Of a stretch of 64,000 nucleotides of DNA, positions 55,069-63,251 are shown one piece after another. The notes under the pieces were generated by a model. The model searched no databases. It was not told the DNA's origin and saw nothing but the letters and a program-made list of their open reading frames with translations. The stretch comes from Paenibacillus sp. V4I7. GTDB lineage: Bacteria > Bacillota > Bacilli > Paenibacillales > NBRC-103111. The stretch lies in NCBI RefSeq assembly GCF_030817275.1, contig NZ_JAUSZD010000002.1:6014001-6078000 (forward strand), read 5' to 3'. Each line of letters opens with the position of its first letter. Position 1 is the stretch's first letter. The position numbers and the translations under genes were made by a program.

Positions 55069-55404
55069 ATGAACATGGGCTTGATCACAACAACCTGGAG
55101 CGCACTAGCAGAGCCCAACCGATTGCACATCGTCGAACTCCTGCGGGGCGGTCCCCTCACCGTAGGGGAAATCGCCGAACGCCTCAGCCTCCAGCAGCCA
55201 CAAGTTTCCAAACATCTCCGCGTCCTAAGCGACGCGGGGTTTGTTGAAGTACAGCCTAGCGCCAATCGGCGTATCTATAAGCTTCGAGCCCAGCCCTTCA
55301 TTGAAATGAACACCTGGTTGGAATCTTACCGCCGCATGTGGGAGGAACGCTTCGATCGATTGGACGAATATTTAAACGAATTGCAGGGAAAGGGGAAGCA
55401 GTAG
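55069..55404 (+). CDS. ArsR-family transcriptional repressor
   Basis: 111 aa. Winged helix with 'LAEPNRLHIVELLRGGPLTV' and 'AERLSLQQPQVSKHLRVLSD'; no cysteine metal site is present, so a small-molecule-responsive or SRPBCC-linked subgroup is likely. GGAAGGAG precedes the ATG. Last gene of its operon, followed by a strong terminator; likely autorepression at the palindrome in the operon promoter. Confidence 0.92.
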   Translation: MNMGLITTTWSALAEPNRLHIVELLRGGPLTVGEIAERLSLQQPQVSKHLRVLSDAGFVEVQPSANRRIYKLRAQPFIEMNTWLESYRRMWEERFDRLDEYLNELQGKGKQ

Positions 55405-55426
55405 GGGTTCACCCCGTTCCCGCATA

Positions 55427-55456
55427 AAAAAAGACACCTTCTCAGGTGTCTTTTTT
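55427..55456 (+). terminator. Strong terminator of the SRPBCC operon
   Basis: AAAAAAGACACC/GGTGTCTTTTTT, a perfect 12-bp stem with loop TTCTCA. Confidence 0.92.
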
Positions 55457-55586
55457 GCCTATTGAGGTTTCTTACTGGTTATACAGGAAACATGACTTTC
55501 CCTTACTTTACTTGCTCTTTTGTGCCCCAACTTTCAGCAAAACCGTTACTGCCTCTGGGTCATATTGCGTACTGAAGTCTACTCCC

Positions 55587-56108
55587 TCAAAACGAAAAAT
55601 TTTTCATCAATGGCATGATAAAAGAGATTACTCCCATCCCTAGCTTAAAAAAGCTGCCCATGTTGCCCAAGAAACCTCCAGCTCCAGCAGTACCTGTTGC
55701 AGCACCACCTTTACCAAGGCCACCCAGTAATCCGCCAGAGCCTCCTCCAAAAAATCCCCCAGAACCCCCACCGCCAAGAAGGCCAAGCATGCTTGCTAAT
55801 CCGCCTCCGCCAAGCAAGCCTCCTAAACCTCCTAAATTGGATATTTGTGCTTTGGCTTTGGCTTTACTTCGGGGGAGCTTCCGATTTCCTTTGAAGCCTT
55901 GAAGAATGACTTGGTCGCCTTGTATTTCGTTTAGAACTCCGTAATATAGAGAACCATTCTTGAGCACTACACCTACCGGTGTTCCTAAGATGTCTTTTAC
56001 TTGCGAAGAGATAGAGGTTGATGATGCAGGAATGGCCTTTTGTCCTACTTTCACGCGTCCGTGTTTTTTTTTACGCTGCTGTAAAATTTTCATTCCCTGC
56101 TCACTCAT
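55587..56108 (-). CDS. Glycine-rich protein with an Sm-like core (spore-coat-like)
   Basis: 173 aa. Residues ~40-75 form a compact beta segment 'GTPVGVVLKNGSLYYGVLNE' plus 'GDQVILQGFKG', similar to Sm-like small barrels. The rest is a glycine/leucine-rich low-complexity tail ('LGGLLGGGGLASMLGLLGGG') with a short hydrophobic C-terminus. A paralogous core occurs in the 56634 gene. Together with the YjcZ gene nearby, this suggests a spore-surface or sporulation protein; that is inference. The start codon is uncertain: AAAAGG abuts the ATG. Confidence 0.72.
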   Translation of the reverse strand: MSEQGMKILQQRKKKHGRVKVGQKAIPASSTSISSQVKDILGTPVGVVLKNGSLYYGVLNEIQGDQVILQGFKGNRKLPRSKAKAKAQISNLGGLGGLLGGGGLASMLGLLGGGGSGGFFGGGSGGLLGGLGKGGAATGTAGAGGFLGNMGSFFKLGMGVISFIMPLMKNFSF

Positions 56109-56227
56109 CCTTTTAAATGAAATATATATTTATACGTTCGGTACATAGTGCTTGCTTGGACGTATGCCTCTGGGAGTCAACCGCCGAGCCAAAGCGCAAA
56201 CTTATTGTAAGATGAATCACATGATTC

Positions 56228-56491
56228 TTAAAACATAACAAAACCTGTTCTGTACGGAATTATGGGATATCCAAAGACATAACTGTACGGAAAGCCAAGA
56301 TACATTGGTGTAACCATAGGGTAGGGTGCATAAGAAAATCCGAGAATAGGGCCAAATAATTGCATTCCTGGATGTGGACTTTGATTGTTTATTTTGAGAC
56401 CAGTTATTCCAGGTGGCCATACCGTTCCAATATTCCCAATTGCCTCAGGTCGCCCAAAATTCATTTCATTTTCAATGTTTACCATTAGCAT
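56228..56491 (-). CDS. Small aromatic/proline-rich protein
   Basis: 87 aa rich in Pro, Tyr, Phe and Gly ('GFSYAPYPMVTPMYLGFPYS'), with no membrane topology pattern. The composition resembles small spore coat or crust proteins of Bacillales, but I do not recognise a family. Two ATGs (56491, 56485) are possible starts. It lies between the two genes with Sm-like cores. Confidence 0.55.
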   Translation of the reverse strand: MLMVNIENEMNFGRPEAIGNIGTVWPPGITGLKINNQSPHPGMQLFGPILGFSYAPYPMVTPMYLGFPYSYVFGYPIIPYRTGFVMF

Positions 56492-56633
56492 TCACCCAAC
56501 TTATATTACAGTCTGATGCTAGGGTATGCATTGTGGGGTCATTCAGTTCCGGTATAACTTGAAGTTGAAATGAGTATGAAATTGGGCTGTATTGAAAAGG
56601 TCATATATCCAATCACCTAATAACCACTGACAT

Positions 56634-57014
56634 ATGATAAAACTAGATTTTATCTTGAAGGAGGTAAAAGAGCAGGTGGAGAGAATATATCCGATTTGCG
56701 AGGCAACTGTAATGCCTTTCGTAGGAAGACCAATTTGCGCAGTCTTACATGATGGAACGCATTATTATGGGACTATTGAGGGAATTGATGGCGATCGATT
56801 GATTATTAACGGCTATCTTGGACAACGGGGTGAAGTTGGGACATACGCTTTGAATAATAATAAGTCCGTCAAAAAACAGTCCACCAAAAAAGCCAAGCAA
56901 GTAAAAACTTCAGCTTTTTTACCTGGTTACGGTTTTGAAAGATTCTTCTTTCCATTCGCAGCACTTGCGTTTTTGTTTGCCTTACCGTTTTTCGGGTTCC
57001 CGTTTTTCTATTAA
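56634..57014 (+). CDS. Protein with Sm-like core and hydrophobic aromatic tail
   Basis: 126 aa. Residues ~31-62 ('GRPICAVLHDGTHYYGTIEG', 'GDRLIINGYLG') align with the core of the 55587 gene product: conserved G-x-P, VL, G, YYG, I-x-GD and G-x2-G. A lysine-rich stretch and a strongly aromatic C-terminus ('FFFPFAALAFLFALPFFGFP') follow, which may insert in a membrane. Its ATG has no strong RBS. The gene lies on the opposite strand to its paralogue, with the tail types differing. Confidence 0.68.
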   Translation: MIKLDFILKEVKEQVERIYPICEATVMPFVGRPICAVLHDGTHYYGTIEGIDGDRLIINGYLGQRGEVGTYALNNNKSVKKQSTKKAKQVKTSAFLPGYGFERFFFPFAALAFLFALPFFGFPFFY

Positions 57015-57042
57015 TTAAGTAAGTAAATTCTAAGCAAACAAT

Positions 57043-57074
57043 AAAGACGGCGGCCATTATTGGCTCCCGTCTTT
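57043..57074. terminator. Bidirectional terminator between the Sm-like gene and YjcZ gene
   Basis: AAAGACGG/CCGTCTTT with further inner pairing (CCA/TGG). It separates convergent genes and has A/T tracts on both sides. Confidence 0.78.
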
Positions 57075-57094
57075 TATCGTTGGATTAAGAAGTA

Positions 57095-57184
57095 TTAAAT
57101 TGCAAAAGCTGATGTGATGATTACTAAAAGAATAAAAAGAACCAGGACAAATGCGCTTGAACGTCCATAACCTACTTCGCTCAT
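57095..57184 (-). CDS. YjcZ family sporulation micro-protein
   Basis: A 29-codon gene: 'MSEVGYGRSSAFVLVLFILL' followed by a short hydrophobic end. The N-terminal 'MSE-x-GYG' plus one transmembrane helix is the YjcZ pattern, a family of tiny sporulation proteins in Bacillales. GAAGGG lies ~11 nt upstream. Localisation in spore membranes is assumed from the family. Confidence 0.85.
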   Translation of the reverse strand: MSEVGYGRSSAFVLVLFILLVIITSAFAI

Positions 57185-57441
57185 GTTGACTCATTCCCTT
57201 CAGTCATTTTTCCCTACGGTATATTTATACGTTCAGTACATATCGCTTGCTTGTATATATGACACGGAGCAACCGCTGATTGTTTTGTTTCGGTACGGGG
57301 AAAAGACTTCGCAGCAGATCTCAGACCGACGAAAAAAAACGAACCATCCACTTTCCAATGTATTTATAGGTCTCATTCAACTATCGTTCCTCGTTAGTGC
57401 AATGAATCAGGGTTAACTCACCGATTGTTATCTGCGATAAA

Positions 57442-58098
57442 TCATTCCGCATGGCAAATCCATCCCGCAAAAAGTCCAGTAGAATAAAACCGGGTTATAT
57501 TCGTAAATCCGGATTCTGCCAATAGCCGCTCGATTTGATTTTCAGGAATGAAAGAAATTTTCATAATGCCTCTGTTTACCAACTCGTCCACTTTGGATAA
57601 TTCGCGGCCGGCATCCAACCAAAAACTTTTCCATACGTTTAATCTGGCTTGAAGCTCGGCATCATCGGGGTCTCCGTACGCGCTAACGAGTACGAATGGA
57701 GCTCCCGGTTTCATATTATCCTTGATGGTTCCGAGCAGCTTCAACTTCTCTTGGTCATCGTCAATGAAGTGAAGAACCAAGATACAACTTGCAGCATCGA
57801 ACCTCGAGTCTGGAAACGGCAGGTCGTCAATCGTTCCCTGGATGAGTTTGACGCGGCTTTCCAAGCCTAGTTGAACTGTTTTATTTTTAGCAATCTTAAG
57901 CATCTCTTCAGAAGTGTCGACTCCCGTGAACGTCCATTTCGGGTTAGACGGTCCCCATGCGGAAAGTTCATTTCCGCCTAATTGTGCTCGATAGTAAGAT
58001 TGAACCATCGCGAATAACGTATCATATGTGGGAATCGAGATTCGAGTATTTTTCTCGTATGCAAGAGCCATTTCGGAATTGAATGTAAATAAAGTCAC
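57442..58098 (-). CDS. Class I SAM-dependent methyltransferase lacking motif I
   Basis: The methyltransferase fold is recognisable from motif II onward: 'WTFTGVDTSEEMLKIAK', 'LIQGTIDDLPFPDSRFD', 'CILVLHFIDD' and 'LKPG'-type 'NMKPGAPFVLVS'. However, 'YYRAQLGGNELSAWGPSNP' joins the N-terminal helix directly to motif II: the GxGxG SAM-binding loop expected between is missing, as if ~15-20 codons had been deleted in frame. The protein may therefore be inactive although the frame is open. 218 aa. No partner gene. Confidence 0.78.
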   Translation of the reverse strand: MTLFTFNSEMALAYEKNTRISIPTYDTLFAMVQSYYRAQLGGNELSAWGPSNPKWTFTGVDTSEEMLKIAKNKTVQLGLESRVKLIQGTIDDLPFPDSRFDAASCILVLHFIDDDQEKLKLLGTIKDNMKPGAPFVLVSAYGDPDDAELQARLNVWKSFWLDAGRELSKVDELVNRGIMKISFIPENQIERLLAESGFTNITRFYSTGLFAGWICHAE

Positions 58099-58186
58099 CC
58101 TGATTTCCCCTTACGCTTTTCAATATTATATTAGAGATATAATAGATTTATTATATCGTTAATGACTTCAAAAAAAGAACGGATCA

Positions 58187-58588
58187 TCACTCCGTCTTAA
58201 TTAATTTCGCCAAATCCGCTATTTTCTTGTTCTCCAGATACTGCTCCATCTGTCGCTCGGCGTCGATCACAACCTGCTGGATCAGACATTCGTTTCCGTG
58301 ATCCAGGCTGCATTCGAACAAGGATGCGGTCCCTTCGATCGCATGGATGATATCCAGAAAGGAGATATCTTCCTGCTTCCGTCTGAGGCGGTACCCACCG
58401 TTTGCGCCGGGTGCGGACTGAATCAAACCGGCCTTAACAAGCTTGGTCATCATCTTGGACAGATAGGTCTGCGAAACGCCCAGCTTCTCAGCAAGTAATT
58501 GAATGCCAACAGGCTTATCGGGCGCCGCTGTTACCAGATAGAGCATCACATGAAGCGCATAGTCGGTCGCCTGAGAATATTTCATTTC
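58187..58588 (-). CDS. Rrf2-family transcriptional regulator
   Basis: 134 aa starting 'MKYSQATDYALHVMLYL', with a winged helix ('LAEKLGVSQTYLSKMMTKLV') and the Rrf2 wing 'GANGGYRLRR'. Two cysteines are present ('CSLDHGNEC') but not the three of the IscR/NsrR iron-sulfur site, so cluster binding is uncertain. The start at 58588 has GGAGGTG upstream. It is divergent from nothing obvious; its target may be the methyltransferase on the same strand downstream. Confidence 0.9.
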   Translation of the reverse strand, partial: EMKYSQATDYALHVMLYLVTAAPDKPVGIQLLAEKLGVSQTYLSKMMTKLVKAGLIQSAPGANGGYRLRRKQEDISFLDIIHAIEGTASLFECSLDHGNECLIQQVVIDAERQMEQYLENKKIADLAKLIKTE

Positions 58589-58603
58589 ATTCAGCACCTC
58601 CAT

Positions 58604-58970
58604 TAACGACTTTACGAATCCATATTAACTCCAATGTATCTAAAAGGCAAGCATTTAATCCGAGTCAGTACCGCAAGCGTACAGTCTATTCCCGGTCGAT
58701 GTATCGATTGCGCTAATCGAGCAGTTGAACCGCCGTTTAGTGTACCTGCTTCGCTCTACCCCCTGAGGCCGATTTCTCCCGCACCTACCGGCACCCAGAA
58801 AACGGCATTTAGACGCTGGACGCGCCCTTTCGTTTTTTTCGTGGCACAATCTTCACCATATCGCGCAAATCACGAAACTTCGTGAGCGGCAGAACTGGTA
58901 GTAGGATATCAGAAACGGACGAGGTGACTCGGTTGGTTCCCTCCAGTTTTTCGAGAAATCTTTCGTTAAT
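58604..58970. other. Stretch without a supportable gene
   Basis: Between the Rrf2 gene and the 17-bp hairpin there are only short overlapping frames on both strands, none with an RBS. A minus frame ends 'SAIDTSTGNRLYACGTDSD', which is repeat-like and could be the tail of a lost beta-propeller gene, but it is too short to assign. Confidence 0.4.
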
Positions 58971-59007
58971 TCACCAGAAATGGAGAAACATTCTCCATTT
59001 CTGGTGA
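58971..59007. repeat. Perfect 17-bp hairpin
   Basis: TCACCAGAAATGGAGAA and its exact complement are separated by ACA. There is no good T-run on either side; the terminator of the beta-propeller gene follows at 59016-59048, so the two hairpins are adjacent. Confidence 0.7.
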
Positions 59008-59015
59008 TGATAAAA

Positions 59016-59048
59016 AAAGTATTTGACCCCCAAGAGATCAAATACTTT
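59016..59048 (-). terminator. Terminator of the beta-propeller/MORN gene
   Basis: AAAGTATTTGA/TCAAATACTTT (11 bp) is followed on the minus strand by TTTTTATC. It lies 18 bp past the MORN-tail stop. Confidence 0.85.
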
Positions 59049-59065
59049 AATAGTTGTAAAAATGG

Positions 59066-59189
59066 TTAGTTTCCTATAGGCTTACCGTCTTTAAATTGCC
59101 CTTCAAACGTAATCTTCCCATAGTAATCCATCAGCTTGCCGGTTCCTTCCGGCACACCGTTTATCATCATTCCTTCATAGATTTGTCTA
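59066..59189 (-). pseudogene. Out-of-frame MORN tail of the beta-propeller gene
   Basis: In the frame +1 to the propeller gene, 'QIYEGMMINGVPEGTGKLMD' and 'GKITFEGQFKDGKPIGN' form MORN repeats and end at 59066, just before the terminator. There is no start codon of its own. One extra base in the 'AGCCCCAC' tract near 59190 would explain the split. Confidence 0.75.
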
Positions 59190-60275
59190 TCCGAGTGGGG
59201 CTAAAGGTGCCAATGATTTATCCAATTCTGGGAATTCAGGTCTATTTATAGCAACTGGCACAGGTGAAGGAGGGGGATCTGGTTTGAAGTTCGTTGGTCC
59301 GTCCACAGATTTTTTAATCTGTAGCGGCATCGCCTTCATGGTTACCCCATCAAGCCAAATGAGCGTGTCGCCAATAAATGCAATTGGCAACGCGGGTATC
59401 AATTGCTCCCCGGACTGTGTCAATTGCATGGTCGTACCGTCGTCTATTCGAGCTCCCATAAGTTGATGAATGCCATTCTTGTCTTCATTCACCCACGCAA
59501 CATAATTATCGCCTACCGCTGATTGGGCATAAACGCACGTACTGTTGTTAAACGGTGTTAAGTACTGAATTTTGGGCGAAGTCCCACCTAGCTGCAATAA
59601 CGCTAATTGTCTTCCTTTATCCGTTTTTGATACATAATATAGAGCTGTATTCCCTTTAAACTCAACAAAACTATTGAAAGTATAGCCCCCTGGAGGAGCG
59701 GTCTCTAGCTTTATAACGCCCGACTTAAGATCATACAGATTTAATTTTCCTCCAGATTTAAAAAGCACATTGCCGTTGTCAACAATTGGTTCTTTACCTG
59801 ACCCAATAGTCGATATGGTACCCGTAGCCCATTCATAGGCGAATAGGCTGCCTCCCGTTTCCCAAACGATAAACTCGCCAACAGTGCTTGGAGCTGAGAG
59901 TGGTCCAGGTGTGTCTGTAAGCTTTTTCTCGTCTCCTGTACTCAGATCATAGGCATAAACATTGAAATCGAATTGGGAATCGGCTTTTTCCAGCCACACT
60001 ACAAGTGTACCGCCGATGGAAGCACTTCTCTTATGCTCTGGTATGGTTGTGATTTGCTGCTTTTCACCAGTAACAATGTGCTGTACTGTGATTTGGTTAT
60101 TGTCCAGCCAAACCATATTTTGTCCTGAGATTGTGGTTTCCCCTGAGTATCTTGTTGGGAAAATCGTTTCCTCTGCGAATGCTCTAGGAATGTAGGAATT
60201 CCCGAACAGACACCCTGTAGCAATAGCTAGAGACATGATTAAGTAAAGATGTTTTCTAAACGTTGTTTTAACCAT
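59187..60275 (-). CDS. Secreted TolB/WD40-like beta-propeller protein
   Basis: A signal peptide ('HLYLIMSLAIATGCLF', cleavage after 'RAFA') is followed by repeated blades of the pattern 'VVWLEKADS..VYAYDLSTGDEK', 'IVWETGGSLFAYEWATG' and 'YVAWVNEDKNGIHQL', then a proline-rich linker ('PDPPPSPVPVA'). The frame stops at 'APLAPLG', and a MORN tail continues out of frame. The start is placed at the ATG at 60275; GGAGG is 13-14 nt upstream, rather far. Extracellular function unknown, probably binding. Confidence 0.8.
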   Translation of the reverse strand: MVKTTFRKHLYLIMSLAIATGCLFGNSYIPRAFAEETIFPTRYSGETTISGQNMVWLDNNQITVQHIVTGEKQQITTIPEHKRSASIGGTLVVWLEKADSQFDFNVYAYDLSTGDEKKLTDTPGPLSAPSTVGEFIVWETGGSLFAYEWATGTISTIGSGKEPIVDNGNVLFKSGGKLNLYDLKSGVIKLETAPPGGYTFNSFVEFKGNTALYYVSKTDKGRQLALLQLGGTSPKIQYLTPFNNSTCVYAQSAVGDNYVAWVNEDKNGIHQLMGARIDDGTTMQLTQSGEQLIPALPIAFIGDTLIWLDGVTMKAMPLQIKKSVDGPTNFKPDPPPSPVPVAINRPEFPELDKSLAPLAPLG

Positions 60276-60511
60276 AGGTATGTTCAGTCCTCCGTAATGA
60301 AATAAATACAACAAGTTCCCCTAGATAATCCAATAGTTCTTCTGATATCGACATAGGACTTTTGTTATATTTATGCAAAGGAAAAGAACGCGCCAAAACC
60401 TAACATCTAAATCTTAATACCATCTCAAGGCGACAGGCAGACATTGGATAAACAAAACAATGCTCTTCAAGCGTTTCATCATCGTATTCACCCTTCCAAA
60501 AAGACAGAAAA

Positions 60512-60534
60512 CGCCTATCCGTGTAGGATAGGCG
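60512..60534 (-). terminator. Terminator of the aldo/keto reductase remnant
   Basis: CGCCTATCC/GGATAGGCG with loop GTGTA is followed on the minus strand by TTTTCTGTCTTTTT. The rest of 60315-60658 holds no gene. Confidence 0.8.
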
Positions 60535-60658
60535 CCATTGCCTTAAGTATTAGCTGCACATTGTTGTGCGGTTAATTGAATTATACGTCCAGTCAGTTCT
60601 TATGTCAACTATAGTGACATGAAATAATACTGCCACGTACTTAACGCGTGTTGAGTGT

Positions 60659-61069
60659 TCAGTTCAATAAAAGCAGCGGCAGTCTAGGATAGCCTAATAC
60701 GAATAGCCCTTTCTTGAACGCGGTCAAGCATAAAATCCCAGCGCCATTTTTTTTCATCCACAGCAGCACTAACATTATCCAATACTTCTCTAATGGTCCG
60801 CATATCACATATGGCAACGGAACGTCGGGATTAGAGAGAACAAAATCCAAGGCTATCTGATGGGGATTGCTCGTCTCAAGTGACTCCGGCTCTACGCGCT
60901 TCATAAAACGATAAAGGTATTGGTTCGTCAGTGCCGTATCGATGCAATTAATTCCCCTGTCCAAAGCTGTATGGAATGAATCGATAACCACGTCACGACT
61001 TTTCTTTGCTTCATAAGGTTGCCCGACGAACACTGAAAAAGAAAAAGGAATCAAGCCAAGAACAAACAA
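60659..61069 (-). pseudogene. Aldo/keto reductase remnant with internal deletion
   Basis: The frame joins 'RDVVIDSFHTALDRGINCID', from the start of an aldo/keto reductase barrel, to 'SNPHQIALDFVLSNPDVPLP', from its C-terminal part. The catalytic Tyr/Lys/His region between is missing, and the C-terminus ('FKKGLFVLGYPRLPLLLL') looks unrelated. Almost certainly a decayed gene. Confidence 0.78.
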
Positions 61070-61217
61070 TAGAATACTATCGCCGAGATTAAATAAATAG
61101 CCACCAAGCCGCTATGCGCCATCACATGTCTAAAAATGACATCAACACCAGCTTGTTCGCATGCTTTTCCAATTTTTGAATACATTTAAGTATTCGATAA
61201 ACAGGAGGACACTAGTC

Positions 61218-62768
61218 ATGTCACAACACGGGCAATCGTTCATGAGAGGTACGCTGGTCTTGTCTGTCGCTGCTTTCATCAACCGTATTCTCGGTTTTAT
61301 CAGCGGCATGTATATCGCTCGCGTACTGGGCGCAGAGGGGATCGGCATCTTGATGATGGCGCATCCGCTCGTCCCGCTCGTCATTACGATTACGGAGCTT
61401 GGATTGCCGGTGGCAATTTCAAAGTTGGTCGCAGAGGCCCACGCTCGCGGCGAACGGATGAAAGTGAGGCGCATCCTGCATGTCTCGCTCGCTGTCACGG
61501 GCGTCTTGAGCGTAGCTCTTACGACCATATCGTTACTTGGATCTGAGTGGATTGCATCCATTCTGCTAAGCGACCAACGCGCTTATTACGCGATGCTGGC
61601 GATTACGCCGATCGCGCCGATCGTTGCTGTCTCCGCTGTATTAAAGGGATATTTCCGCGGCATGCAGCAGATGAAGACCATTGCCGCTTCCGATGTGCTG
61701 GAGCATACGGTGCAAATCGCCTGTGTACTTGCGCTGGTCCACCTATTGCTGCCTTACGGCGTCGCTTATGCGGCTGCCGGAGCAATGGCCGCCTCTGTTG
61801 TCAGCGAAGTGATCAGCCTCCTATTCCTGGTGACATGCTACAAGCTATACGGTGAATCGAGGATGCCGGGCGAGACTTGGGCAAGTCACCTGAAACAAGG
61901 AAGAAGCACACTCGGCGAGCTGCTGCAGATCGGACTGCCGACGACCGGGCACGGTGTCATTCATTCGTTATACAGCACCTTCCAACCGCTTCTTATTACA
62001 ACCAGCCTGGCGCTGGCCGGCATCGGCCCGGCGTTAGCCACGAAGCAATTCGGCCTGCTGGCCGGCTATGCGTTTCCGATGCTGTTCATGCCAAGTTTTA
62101 TCACGCAGTCCTTGTCCACCGCTCTCATTCCTGCGATTGGCGAAGCAGCAGCGAACAAGAACAGTCTGCTCATACATGAGCGGATGAATCAGGCTATGAA
62201 CTTGGGACTCCTAATCGGCGCGCCGGCGACCGTTATCCTGTACGAGTGGGCAACTCCATTAACGACACTTGTCTATAATGCCCCGGAAGCAGGATTGCTT
62301 TTGAAAATATTGGCGCCGATGTTTTTCCTGCATTATTTCGACGCTCCGCTTCATGCGATTCTACTCGGGCTCGGTCGCGCTAAAGCTACGCTGTGGAATT
62401 ACGTAATAGCCACCGTATTCAAGGTTATCTCGATCTTCGTGTTCGGCAGTCAATTTGGTATTATTGGCGTTGCGTACGGCATCGGTATCGGCATTGTGAT
62501 ACAAACACTGCTGAACTTCTTTTCCATCTCAAGCTCGATCGGATTTTATTGGAGTATTCGTCCTTATGTCAAGGTTGGAATCTGCATGATGCTGATGGCG
62601 ATATGCGGACACTGGACCTATAACTATGTTGCCAGCCATGGTATGCCGCAGTTATGGTGCGTAATCACTTCAATCGTCTGTTCCTTGTTACTCTATTTCG
62701 CCGCACTCGTATTGACGGGTACGTTGAATTGGAAAAGTACGCGCCACCGATTTTCGATTCCATGGTAA
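61218..62768 (+). CDS. spoVB: Stage V sporulation protein B-type polysaccharide flippase
   Basis: 516 aa with fourteen helices of the MOP/MATE superfamily. 'MRGTLVLSVAAFINRILGFI' and 'RVLGAEGIGILMMAHPLVPL' at the start, and 'VSAVLKGYFRGMQQMKTIAA', match SpoVB proteins that move lipid-linked precursors for cortex synthesis. The start at 61218 has AGGAGG upstream. Several Bacillales carry more than one SpoVB-type gene, so the sporulation role is inferred. A strong terminator follows. Confidence 0.88.
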   Translation: MSQHGQSFMRGTLVLSVAAFINRILGFISGMYIARVLGAEGIGILMMAHPLVPLVITITELGLPVAISKLVAEAHARGERMKVRRILHVSLAVTGVLSVALTTISLLGSEWIASILLSDQRAYYAMLAITPIAPIVAVSAVLKGYFRGMQQMKTIAASDVLEHTVQIACVLALVHLLLPYGVAYAAAGAMAASVVSEVISLLFLVTCYKLYGESRMPGETWASHLKQGRSTLGELLQIGLPTTGHGVIHSLYSTFQPLLITTSLALAGIGPALATKQFGLLAGYAFPMLFMPSFITQSLSTALIPAIGEAAANKNSLLIHERMNQAMNLGLLIGAPATVILYEWATPLTTLVYNAPEAGLLLKILAPMFFLHYFDAPLHAILLGLGRAKATLWNYVIATVFKVISIFVFGSQFGIIGVAYGIGIGIVIQTLLNFFSISSSIGFYWSIRPYVKVGICMMLMAICGHWTYNYVASHGMPQLWCVITSIVCSLLLYFAALVLTGTLNWKSTRHRFSIPW

Positions 62769-62783
62769 ATTTACTTGAAAAAG

Positions 62784-62811
62784 AAAAAGCAGCCACGATC
62801 GGCTGCTTTTT
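62784..62811 (+). terminator. Terminator of the spoVB-type gene
   Basis: AAAAAGCAGCC/GGCTGCTTTTT with loop ACGATC. Confidence 0.92.
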
Positions 62812-62924
62812 CGCTGCTGGCTTATAGCGTAATGTTCTTTTTCCATGTTAATTCATTGCCTTGCTCATTACCACTGAATAATTATCCCTTCTGAATTGAA
62901 CCTAACGGTTAGACTGCCAAGTGA

Positions 62925-63046
62925 ATCGCCGGCAGATGGGTTCATGAGTTAGGGCCGGAATTAGACAAGCGAATTCGTCCCTATTTAAAGCAGACAAACG
63001 ATTTCTTCCGGACTGATGAAACCTATATTAAAGTCATAGGACAGTC
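62925..63046 (+). mobile_element. IS6-family transposase fragment
   Basis: The plus frame reads 'RWVHELGPELDKRIRPYL' and 'TDETYIKVIGQ', the region around the first catalytic aspartate of IS6/IS240-type transposases. About 40 codons survive. Similarity ends at ~63045, where the palindrome begins. Confidence 0.8.
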
Positions 63047-63078
63047 ACCGAAGGGCTACCACGTGGTAGCCCTTCGGT
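63047..63078. repeat. Perfect 32-nt palindrome
   Basis: ACCGAAGGGCTACCAC and its exact reverse complement meet without a loop. It adjoins the IS6 fragment and could act as a terminator (followed by TTTCACTC) or be an IS/recombination scar. Confidence 0.65.
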
Positions 63079-63251
63079 TTCACTCAGTTCATAAGAACTC
63101 CTCTTCCATAATAGTAACAATCTATATTTAATATAATAGTTACAAATCACACTTTATCATGAACCGCTATGGCCGTCAAGTCACTAGCTAAGTAATAATT
63201 TGGGTGTTACAATAGAGACATTCCACATTAAAACAAGGGAGTTGAGGAGCG

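Noticed and set aside
55615-55902. Proline-rich plus-strand frame
   Set aside because: It is the antisense of the glycine codons in the 55587 gene; composition is explained by that.
61078-61170. Minus-strand stretch reading 'ACEQAGVDVIFRHVMAHSG'
   Set aside because: It looks protein-like but is too short and joins the aldo/keto reductase remnant in an unclear way; no family assigned.
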